Source of the DNA: Zobellia amurskyensis
Lineage (GTDB): Bacteria > Bacteroidota > Bacteroidia > Flavobacteriales > Flavobacteriaceae
Direction of reading: 5' to 3'
Length of the DNA: 64,000 bases
Assembly: GCF_009725985.1 (NCBI RefSeq)
Contig: NZ_RCNR01000016.1
Coordinates: 1 to 64,000, forward strand
Below the pieces are notes generated by a model. It was not told the DNA's origin and ran no database searches. It saw only the letters and a list, made by a program, of their open reading frames with translations. A program made the translations under genes and the position numbers. Position 1 is the stretch's first letter. Each line of letters begins with the position of its first letter. This document shows positions 20,572 to 29,063 of the stretch, piece after piece.

Positions 20572-23500
20572 ATGAAGCTAACATTCTCAACAAATCAACT
20601 CAAACTATTAGCTTTAGGAATTTCCCTATTATGGGGTAGCCTAACACTAACTGCACAAACAACTATTAATGGCACGGTAACCGATGGAGAAACTAATTCT
20701 CCTTTACCAGGAGTTAATGTCATTGCGGGAACCCAAGGGGTCATAACTGATTTTGACGGTAATTATGAATTATCTGTACCAAGTGAAATTATCACGTTAG
20801 AATTTTCATCATTAGGTTTTGCTACACAAAGCGTTGCTATTGATGGCCGTACCACAATTAATATAACAATGGACCCTGAAAGCCAAGCACTTGACGAAGT
20901 AGTCATAGTGGGGTATGGTACAGTTAAAAAGAGCGACTTAACAGGGTCTGTATCCTCCATTGACGGAGACGCCTTTAAAGAATTGCCAGTTACGTCAGTA
21001 GACCAAGCCATACAAGCAAGAGCTCCCGGGGTTCAAGTAACCCAAACATCTGCAGCTCCAGGCGGTGGTGTTTCAGTTCGTATTAGAGGTTCAAATTCAA
21101 TTAATAGTGGTAGCGAACCACTATATGTTGTTGACGGATTTCCAATATATCCAGACAATAGCGCTTATAGTGCTGGTGGAGCTAGACAAGCAACGAATAT
21201 CCTTGCCTCTATTAACCCGAACGATATAGAGTCTATTGAAGTTCTCAAAGATGCTTCTGCCACCTCCATTTACGGGTCAAGAGGATCCAATGGTGTTGTA
21301 TTGATTACTACCAAAAGAGGTAAGGCGGGAAAGGCAAAAATCAGTTATGATGGATCATATTCAACCCAGACCATAACCAATCCAATAAACGTATTGACCG
21401 GTTCAGAGTTTGCAACCTACTTGAACACTTTGGAAACTAGCCAAGGCGGTGCACCTATTTACTCACAAGATCAGATAAGTGCTTTTGGTAAAGGAACAAA
21501 CTGGTTAGACGAAGTAACAAGGGTAGGTTCTGTTCAAAATCATCAACTTACATTTTCAGGTGGAAATAAAGAAAATAGATATGCGATAACAGGAAATTAT
21601 CATGACAATAAAGGCATCATTAAAATGACAGATTTCCAAAGATATGGTATTCGACTAAATGTTGACAATTCTGTTTTCAATAATTTTTTAAACGTTAGTT
21701 CTAGCTGGTCTTACAACAGAACGGTCTCAAACAATGCTCCTACCGACCAAGGAGGACCTGGAGGTATTATTATTACTGCTTTGGGTCTGGATCCAACGGT
21801 ACCTGTATTTAATGAAGACGGGACCTATGCGTTGGCATCCTACGATGGTAGATTTTCAATAAATCCGCTACAAGAGCTTGAATTTGCAACCGATAAGGAT
21901 ATCACCAATAGAGTTTTAGGAAATACCACATTTACCTTTAACCTAACAGAACACTTAAAAGCCAAAACAAGTATTGGAGCAGATATCTTAAATATAAATA
22001 GAACAAGTTTTTTCCCATCTGTAAACACTAGAATAGGTAGGGACAATGCTGGCGAATTAACTCTTGCCAACAGAAATTCCGGGAATATCTTAAATGAAAA
22101 CTTACTTACTTACAACAACCAATTTGGAAAGCATTTTGTAGATGCCGTTGCAGGTTACACTTACCAGAAAGAAGTCAATAATTTCTTCAGCAGTACCACA
22201 CGCGGCATTACAGCTGCTTCTGTAAACCAAGCCACTTTACAAGGAGGACCAGATATCATAACCCCAACTTCCAACAGAAGAGAGTGGTTATTAGAATCTG
22301 TTTTAGGTAGAATCAATTATAATTTTGACAGTAGATATTTGGCAACCGTAACGTTTAGAAGAGATGGTTCTTCAAGATTTGGAACCGAGAACAAGTGGGC
22401 AAACTTTCCTTCCTTAGCTTTAGGGTGGAATTTATCAAATGAAAATTTCTTTGCCGATAAGGGAATTTCAGAGATAATGAACAACTTTAAACTTAGAGCA
22501 AGTTGGGGATTAACCGGTAACTCGGAAATACCAGTTTACAATTCTTTGGCAAACCTTAGCGAATTTAATTATGTAGTTAACGGTAGTTTGGTTTTAGGTC
22601 TTGCTGACGACAGATTAAGCAACGCCGATTTGAAATGGGAGTCAACAACAATGAGAAACATTGGTATTGACGCTTCCTTCTTTAATAGCCGTATGAACTT
22701 AACATTAGATTATTTTAGCAATAGAACTGAAGACCTTTTACTTTTTGTTTCTATACCAAGTAGCCTTGGATTTCAATCTATACTTAAAAACTCCGGTTCA
22801 CTGGAAAACACAGGATTTGAAATTGGATTGGATGGTTATATAGTGAATGGAGAGGATTTTAAATGGAATGTTGCAGGTAACCTTTCAATCCTTAAAAACG
22901 AGCTTACAGATTTGGGCGATAGCACTCCTTTCTTCTCTAGCTCCACAAGTGGTCACCTTGGTGTAGAAGGTAGCTGGGTAGAAGCTGGCAACCCAATAGG
23001 TGTTTGGAGAGGATATGATTATGTGGGTATTTTCCAATCAGAAGATGAAATAGCCAACAACCCTTCAAGATCAGGAGACAAACCAGGTTACCCACAATAT
23101 AGGGATGTAAACGGTGATGGCGAAATTACTCCAGATGACTATGTGATTATAGGTGACCCAAATCCTGATTTCACTTGGGGATTAAATTCAACATTTACCT
23201 ATAAGAATTTTGATATGGGCCTATTTTTCAGAGGTTCTCAAGGATTTGATGTAAGAAACTTGCAAGCTTCTGAATTAGGTGATGGTGTTCAAAAAATAAA
23301 TCAAATCAGCACAATCCTTACAAACTCTTGGACACCTACTAATACTGGAGCCTCAAGACCCGTAATAGACGGAAACAGAGACTTTGCCAACTCTTACAGA
23401 GATTCAGATTACTTTATTGAAGATGGATCGTTCATTAGACTTCAAAATGTATCGTTAGGGTATACACTTCCACAATTTAACGATCTCATATCAAAAGCAA

Positions 23501-23661
23501 GAATTTATGTAAGTGGTCAAAATTTATTCACAATTACAGATTATACTGGCTTTGACCCAGAAGTGAATAATAGAGGTCAGAATAACTTAAATAGAGGAGA
23601 TGACTATGACGCTTACCCACGATCAAGAACTTTGACTTTGGGAGTAAATCTAGAATTTTAA
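20572..23661 (+). CDS. susC: SusC/RagA-like TonB-dependent outer-membrane transporter
   Basis: 1029 aa. Signal peptide (1-28, cleavage near LTA-Q), carboxypeptidase-regulatory-like domain (about 30-102), TonB-box-like DEVVIVGYG at 108-116, plug with RIRGSNSIN, and a beta-barrel ending SRTLTLGVNLEF. It takes up glycan fragments with the SusD protein that starts 17 bp downstream. It is the first gene of the plus-strand locus and follows a recognisable promoter and direct-repeat operator. The plug and barrel differ from the minus-strand SusC, so the two loci probably handle different fragments or different glycans in one regulatory circuit. Confidence 0.96.
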   Translation: MKLTFSTNQLKLLALGISLLWGSLTLTAQTTINGTVTDGETNSPLPGVNVIAGTQGVITDFDGNYELSVPSEIITLEFSSLGFATQSVAIDGRTTINITMDPESQALDEVVIVGYGTVKKSDLTGSVSSIDGDAFKELPVTSVDQAIQARAPGVQVTQTSAAPGGGVSVRIRGSNSINSGSEPLYVVDGFPIYPDNSAYSAGGARQATNILASINPNDIESIEVLKDASATSIYGSRGSNGVVLITTKRGKAGKAKISYDGSYSTQTITNPINVLTGSEFATYLNTLETSQGGAPIYSQDQISAFGKGTNWLDEVTRVGSVQNHQLTFSGGNKENRYAITGNYHDNKGIIKMTDFQRYGIRLNVDNSVFNNFLNVSSSWSYNRTVSNNAPTDQGGPGGIIITALGLDPTVPVFNEDGTYALASYDGRFSINPLQELEFATDKDITNRVLGNTTFTFNLTEHLKAKTSIGADILNINRTSFFPSVNTRIGRDNAGELTLANRNSGNILNENLLTYNNQFGKHFVDAVAGYTYQKEVNNFFSSTTRGITAASVNQATLQGGPDIITPTSNRREWLLESVLGRINYNFDSRYLATVTFRRDGSSRFGTENKWANFPSLALGWNLSNENFFADKGISEIMNNFKLRASWGLTGNSEIPVYNSLANLSEFNYVVNGSLVLGLADDRLSNADLKWESTTMRNIGIDASFFNSRMNLTLDYFSNRTEDLLLFVSIPSSLGFQSILKNSGSLENTGFEIGLDGYIVNGEDFKWNVAGNLSILKNELTDLGDSTPFFSSSTSGHLGVEGSWVEAGNPIGVWRGYDYVGIFQSEDEIANNPSRSGDKPGYPQYRDVNGDGEITPDDYVIIGDPNPDFTWGLNSTFTYKNFDMGLFFRGSQGFDVRNLQASELGDGVQKINQISTILTNSWTPTNTGASRPVIDGNRDFANSYRDSDYFIEDGSFIRLQNVSLGYTLPQFNDLISKARIYVSGQNLFTITDYTGFDPEVNNRGQNNLNRGDDYDAYPRSRTLTLGVNLEF

Positions 23662-23678
23662 TATAAAAAACACCAAAT

Positions 23679-25268
23679 ATGAAAAAGCATAAAAATGCAA
23701 TTCCATGGAGTTTTATCCTACTCCTGACCATTGCTATAAACTTAATAGGCTGTACGGATTTAGAGGAGAATCCCGACTTTACAACACAAGAAAATTTCTT
23801 TGCAACTGCTGAACAACTAGAATTAGGAGTAAACGCCGTATACGATGGTATTGGGTACGGGCAAGACTGGTTCAATCACTATTACAACAGATTTGTATTT
23901 GAGTGTTTAGCGGGTTACCAAGTAGGTTGGGAGAAAGGCCCCTTAAATTATCAAAATGGGAATGTATCTCCGGATGATGAGTATATAGAAGCGTATTGGA
24001 GAATTTCCTACGAAAACATAAACCGGGCCAATGCTGTTATTCAAAAAGCAGACGAGTTAAAAGAAGAGGGTGTTCCCAATATTGCCCTAGTGGACAGAGT
24101 TAAGGCCGAAGCTCAATTTTTGAGAGCATTTTACTACTTTAATTTGGTACGGTATTTTGATAATATACCAGTAACAACAACAAGAACTGAAAGTGACCAA
24201 GACTTACCTTCTAACGAAAATGGAAAAAAAGTGGCTTTGGATTTAATACAATCAGATTTAACCATGGCCGCAAATATTTTACCAGAGTCCCATGATTCAG
24301 AAAACCTAGGACGTGCTACAAAATGGGCCGCCCTAGCCTTGTTGGTCAAGGCATACTTACAAGATGAAAAATGGGAACAAGCCCTAACTACGTCCGAAAT
24401 AGTTATTAATGAGAGTGGCGTTACTTTATTTGATAATTTTGCCGATACATTTTCTGCTGCTATGGAAAATTCCGGCCCAAGAATATTTGAAGCACAAGTT
24501 TCAGCCGGAGCCAACGCAGGTGAAAACCAGAATTATCATCAACATTTTATTCCTGGAGATTTGCCTAATGACCTTGGAGGTGTTGGATGGCACTGGCTAA
24601 ATTCAACTCAAGCGTTCCGTGAGAAATATGACCCGACCGACAAAAGAATTTCGGGTACTTTTATTGAAGAATATCCAACTACCAGAGTCGGACCAAATAC
24701 AGCAGGCGAAAGACCTGTTGTTAAATGGAGTGCAGATGCATCATACAATTTGAGCCGTTTTGGCGGAATGGTAGCCGCAGATGCAGACCCAAATAACCCG
24801 GATGAGCTTATTTTCTCTAACGGATGGTCTGCAAAATATACAGAAATGGGTATCGACAACGCTAATTTAACGGAAAAGAATATTGTTTATTTAAGATTAG
24901 CAGACATATTACTAGGACACTCAGAGGCTGCTAACGAAAGTGGTATTGGAGACCCTTACTTTGGCATAAACGAAGTAAGACGAAGAGCAGGATTGGCTCC
25001 ATTGTCTGGGTTGAACAAAGAAACTTTAAGGGATGCGATAGTAAATGAACGGGTTCTTGAATTTGCAATGGAGTGCGAAGTATATCCTGAATTAAAAAGA
25101 AAAAGTACGTTTGGAGGCTCTCCCGACTATCTTGGAGATTATATTCAAGAATTTATTGATACCTATGATGTAGACAGAACATTATCTGCAAAAGACTATG
25201 TACTACCCTTGCCACTTAACGAGGTTTTGGGCAACCCTAACGTAACCCAAAACCCGCAGTATCAATAA
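23679..25268 (+). CDS. susD: SusD/RagB-like nutrient-binding lipoprotein
   Basis: 529 aa. Lipobox NLIGC puts the acylated Cys at residue 25. SusD features include AEAQFLRAFYYF, the KWAALALLVKAYL helix, the C-terminal EVRRRAGLAPL segment, and the terminal NPNVTQNPQYQ, which is very common in this family. It is the surface glycan-binding partner of the SusC encoded 17 bp upstream. A strong terminator-like hairpin follows its stop, so expression of later genes is probably reduced or separately driven. Confidence 0.95.
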   Translation: MKKHKNAIPWSFILLLTIAINLIGCTDLEENPDFTTQENFFATAEQLELGVNAVYDGIGYGQDWFNHYYNRFVFECLAGYQVGWEKGPLNYQNGNVSPDDEYIEAYWRISYENINRANAVIQKADELKEEGVPNIALVDRVKAEAQFLRAFYYFNLVRYFDNIPVTTTRTESDQDLPSNENGKKVALDLIQSDLTMAANILPESHDSENLGRATKWAALALLVKAYLQDEKWEQALTTSEIVINESGVTLFDNFADTFSAAMENSGPRIFEAQVSAGANAGENQNYHQHFIPGDLPNDLGGVGWHWLNSTQAFREKYDPTDKRISGTFIEEYPTTRVGPNTAGERPVVKWSADASYNLSRFGGMVAADADPNNPDELIFSNGWSAKYTEMGIDNANLTEKNIVYLRLADILLGHSEAANESGIGDPYFGINEVRRRAGLAPLSGLNKETLRDAIVNERVLEFAMECEVYPELKRKSTFGGSPDYLGDYIQEFIDTYDVDRTLSAKDYVLPLPLNEVLGNPNVTQNPQYQ

Positions 25269-25298
25269 GAAGTTGTTTTAGTTTATTTATTACGTTTT

Positions 25299-25334
25299 GA
25301 AACCTGTCTTTTACAGACAGGTTTCTATTTTTTC
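25299..25334 (+). terminator. Intrinsic terminator or attenuator after susD
   Basis: An 11-bp perfect stem (GAAACCTGTCT / AGACAGGTTTC) with loop TTTAC, followed by TATTTTTTC, has classical terminator form. The next gene starts only 38 bp later, so it may be a partial terminator. A second small inverted repeat (TTATACA at 25340, TGTATAA at 25354) lies just before that gene. Confidence 0.75.
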
Positions 25335-25371
25335 TTAAATTATACAATATTCCTGTATAAAGTTTTTATTT

Positions 25372-28300
25372 ATGAAAACAGCCGTCCCAACCTATATACT
25401 TGTTCTTTCCACAATTCTATTGGCATTCTCTTCGTGCTCGGATAAAACATTAGACCAAAAAAACAACAAAACAACATCTCCTTTATTTGAGCAAGCCAAT
25501 ATAGAAAGAACCAATATCAACTTTTCAAATGAAATTAGAGAAAATGATCAATTTAATATAGTCGACTATTTTTATGTCTATAACGGAGGTGGAGTTTCAA
25601 TAGGCGATTTAAACAATGATGGGCTTCCGGATATATTTTTTTCAGGTAATATGGTTAGCGATGCTTTATACATGAACCTTGATAGTCTTAAATTCAAAGA
25701 CGTTACCAAAAACTTAGGCAACTATAATAATGGTTGGTCTACAGGAGCAACAATGGTAGACATTAACCATGACGGACTTCTTGATATATATGTATGCCGC
25801 TCTGGTAATTTTGAAGAAAACAAACGTAAAAACCTCCTGTTTATAAATCAAGGTGATTCTTCTTTTAAAGAACAAGCAGAAACCTATGGTTTAGCAGATA
25901 GTAGTTATAGCACCCAAGCCGTGTTTTTTGATTACGACAAAGATGGCGATCTTGATATGTATCTTTTAAACCATACCAATACCGTAAGAGACCCTAACAG
26001 CATTAAACACTTGTTGTCCAATGGCAAAGGCCCTGCTAATGACAGACTTTATAGAAATGACGAAGATAAAGGTAATGGTATAAGATTTACTGAGATAAGT
26101 AAACAAGCTGGTATTTTACTAGACGGTTTTGGTTTGGGGGTAAGCATTGCCGATGTAAATGATGATGGTTGGGAAGACATCTTTGTAACCAATGATTTTT
26201 TAGCCAACGATTACATCTATATAAATCAACAAGACGGTACTTTTAAAGAAATGGCAAAATCTTATTTAAAACATGTAAGCCATTTTAGCATGGGCAATGA
26301 TGTAGCAGACTTCAACAATGATGGCCTTTTGGACCTTGTAACGGTAGATATGCGTCCTGAAGATAATTTTCATGAAAAAAAAATGTCAGGCGCCCTTAAT
26401 TTTGATTTGTTTGAAAAAGCCTCATCGTTTGGCTACTTGCCCCAATATATGCGCAACACTCTTCAAATCAATAGAGGTAAAAATGCCACAACCAAAACGC
26501 AATTTTCGGAAATTGGACAACTCGCCGGGATTGATGCAACAGATTGGAGCTGGGGGCCCTTGTTTGCAGATTTTGACAATGATGGACTAAAAGATTTGTT
26601 TATAACCAATGGCTACTTAAGGGATATCACTGACCTAGACTTCATTAACTATACCAATACATTGGCCAATAGTAAAATGCACGACAGCCTAGACCACATT
26701 TTAAAAGAAAAAGCTAAAGAAAGACCATCAATTAAAATTCCTAATTACGCTTTTAAAAATTCAGGCGGACTTACTTTTGAAAATGTCACTAACAAATGGG
26801 GGGTTGACCACCCATCACTTTCAAATGGTGCTGCCTACTCTGACCTGGATAATGACGGCGATCTTGATTTGGTCATTAATAATATAAACGATTTAGCCAC
26901 AGTATACGAGAACCGATCAAACTCTATTAGTGAAAATTATTACCTAACTATAAATCTCATAGGAGACAGTTTAAATTTGGACGGTCTAGGAACAGAAGTT
27001 CGCATATATCAAGCAAGTGGAAGTCAATTAAAAAGACAATCGGTAACGAGAGGGTATCAATCCTCCGTAGATAAAACCGTGCACTTTGGGTTAGGAACCG
27101 ATCCAAAAATCGATAGTATTTTAGTTGCCTGGCCAAACGGCAAAATCAATAAAATCCTAAATCCGAAAACCAATCAAAAATTAACAATTTCCATGAACTC
27201 TGGTAGTGCTATTTTAAAACTGTCCTCCAAAGAAAGTAAGAAGATTTTTAAAGATAATACCAATAATCTAAAACTAGCTCTATCACATGGCGAAACCATT
27301 TATTATGACTTTAACAGAACCTACTTACTTCCTCATAAATTATCCGAACAAGGACCCGGCTTGGCTGTTGGCGACATAAACAATGATGGTTTTGAAGACT
27401 TTTTCATGGGAGGTGGCTACAATCATAGTGGGCGTTTATTCTTTGGTTCGAAAAGCGGTACTTTCAGTAATAAATTACTTACACCTAATGAAAAAGAAAA
27501 GTACGAAGAAGACACCGGCGTCCTATTATTCGATTATGATAACGACAACGACCTTGATTTATATATAACCAGTGGCAGTAATGAGTTTCATGAAAACTCA
27601 AAATACTACCAAGATCGTTTATACGAAAACGACGGTCAAGGAAATTTTAAACTTACGGAAACGGTCTTACCAACACTGTTGAGTAGTACTTCTTGTGTTA
27701 GAGCTGCAGATTTTGATAAAGATGGAGATTTAGACCTTTTTGTAGGTAGTAGACTTACTCCTTTAAAATATCCCCTACCCTCCAAAAGTTATTTATTAGT
27801 TAATGAAGGGGGTAAATTTATTGATGCTACTAACAAATTAGCTCCCGCCTTAAGAAAACCTGGTATGGTTACCGACGCCATTTGGACAGATTATGATTCG
27901 GATGGTGATTTTGACTTAATTGTGGTGGGTGAATTCATGGCCATTGAATTTTATGCAAACCATAATGGAACTTTCAGTAACAGTTCTCTAAAGACTGGAC
28001 TTACGCATACTGCCGGTTGGTGGAACAGTATTAATGGTGGGGATTTTGACAATGACGGCGATATAGATTATATACTGGGTAATCTTGGACTAAATTCAAA
28101 ATACAAAGCCACTTCAGAAGAACCGTTGTCCATCTACGCTTCAGACTATGATAAAAATGGCACAATAGACCCAATTATAACGACATTTAATAATGGCAAA
28201 GAATATCCTGTTCACTCACGAGACGATATTATAAAACAAATTCCTCAACTAAAGAAAAAATTTCCTGACTACGCTAGTTATGCGCAAGCAACAATAAACG

Positions 28301-28932
28301 AAGTTTTAACACCTCAAGAAAAAAGCAGTTCTTATAGTGCCAAAGTATTTGAATTTGCAACTTCTATCTTAATAAATAATGGCAACGGAAAGTTCGACTT
28401 AAAACCTTTACCAGAATGGGCACAAATTGCACCAGTTTATGGAATACTAATTTCAGATTTTGACGGAGATGGCAATCTAGATGTTTTACTTTCCGGTAAC
28501 AATCACGGTACCGAAGTAGGAATTGGAAGATACGACGCTTCCAAAGGAACATATTTAAAAGGTACAGGAAAAGGGAATTTCATTCCTTGGGCATTTTCAG
28601 ATTTAGGACTATTAATTGATGGAAACGCGCGTGGGGCCGCGGCCATAACCATCAATAATAAACAAGGGTATTTATTCGGGTCAAACAACGGTAATTTAAA
28701 ATCTTATATGTTATCCGATCAAGTTAATTCTAACAAAGCACTAACCATACCCGAAAAGAGTGTAATGGCTAAAATTGTTTTAGATGACGGTAAAATAAGA
28801 ATGCATGAACTCTACAATGGCTCAAGTTACCTTTCTCAATCCACAAAAAGCATTCAACTTTCCGGAAGAGAAAAATCGGTGATTTTTTCAGATAGCAAAG
28901 CACGAAAAACCGGTATTTACAATAAACCTTAA
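25372..28932 (+). CDS. VCBS/FG-GAP repeat lipoprotein with ASPIC/UnbV domain
   Basis: 1186 aa. Lipobox at FSSCS follows a short signal. Many calcium-loop motifs of DxDxDG type (DINHDGLLD, DYDKDGDLD, DVNDDGWED, DSDGDFD) mark FG-GAP/VCBS beta-propeller blades in both halves. An ASPIC/UnbV-like segment lies between them near residues 530-605 (NLIGDSLNLDGLGTEV region). Such proteins are very common directly after susCD in marine Bacteroidota and are thought to be surface-exposed, perhaps binding glycan or protein partners; the function is unproven. It lies behind the terminator-like hairpin and before the PSD1 operator. Confidence 0.9.
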   Translation: MKTAVPTYILVLSTILLAFSSCSDKTLDQKNNKTTSPLFEQANIERTNINFSNEIRENDQFNIVDYFYVYNGGGVSIGDLNNDGLPDIFFSGNMVSDALYMNLDSLKFKDVTKNLGNYNNGWSTGATMVDINHDGLLDIYVCRSGNFEENKRKNLLFINQGDSSFKEQAETYGLADSSYSTQAVFFDYDKDGDLDMYLLNHTNTVRDPNSIKHLLSNGKGPANDRLYRNDEDKGNGIRFTEISKQAGILLDGFGLGVSIADVNDDGWEDIFVTNDFLANDYIYINQQDGTFKEMAKSYLKHVSHFSMGNDVADFNNDGLLDLVTVDMRPEDNFHEKKMSGALNFDLFEKASSFGYLPQYMRNTLQINRGKNATTKTQFSEIGQLAGIDATDWSWGPLFADFDNDGLKDLFITNGYLRDITDLDFINYTNTLANSKMHDSLDHILKEKAKERPSIKIPNYAFKNSGGLTFENVTNKWGVDHPSLSNGAAYSDLDNDGDLDLVINNINDLATVYENRSNSISENYYLTINLIGDSLNLDGLGTEVRIYQASGSQLKRQSVTRGYQSSVDKTVHFGLGTDPKIDSILVAWPNGKINKILNPKTNQKLTISMNSGSAILKLSSKESKKIFKDNTNNLKLALSHGETIYYDFNRTYLLPHKLSEQGPGLAVGDINNDGFEDFFMGGGYNHSGRLFFGSKSGTFSNKLLTPNEKEKYEEDTGVLLFDYDNDNDLDLYITSGSNEFHENSKYYQDRLYENDGQGNFKLTETVLPTLLSSTSCVRAADFDKDGDLDLFVGSRLTPLKYPLPSKSYLLVNEGGKFIDATNKLAPALRKPGMVTDAIWTDYDSDGDFDLIVVGEFMAIEFYANHNGTFSNSSLKTGLTHTAGWWNSINGGDFDNDGDIDYILGNLGLNSKYKATSEEPLSIYASDYDKNGTIDPIITTFNNGKEYPVHSRDDIIKQIPQLKKKFPDYASYAQATINEVLTPQEKSSSYSAKVFEFATSILINNGNGKFDLKPLPEWAQIAPVYGILISDFDGDGNLDVLLSGNNHGTEVGIGRYDASKGTYLKGTGKGNFIPWAFSDLGLLIDGNARGAAAITINNKQGYLFGSNNGNLKSYMLSDQVNSNKALTIPEKSVMAKIVLDDGKIRMHELYNGSSYLSQSTKSIQLSGREKSVIFSDSKARKTGIYNKP

Positions 28933-28967
28933 AATACGCTAACAACTTATCTTATAAAATATTAAAG

Positions 28968-28993
28968 TCCATATCCTATCATTAAAAATCCAT
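28968..28993 (+). promoter_or_regulatory. TCCAT direct-repeat operator upstream of the PSD1 cassette
   Basis: TCCAT at 28968-28972 and 28989-28993, direct orientation, 21-bp period, in AAAGTCCATATCC and AAAATCCATGTAT contexts. A -7-like TAATATTA (29015-29022) starts 26 bp after the proximal repeat start, matching the geometry before both susC genes. This places the cassette in the same probable AraC regulon and argues against ATG 28992, which lies inside the operator, as a start codon. Confidence 0.6.
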
Positions 28994-29063
28994 GTATTTG
29001 CGCAATTATTTTATTAATATTAAACTGATTACAGACGAACATGGAATTAAAATTTTTAGAAGA

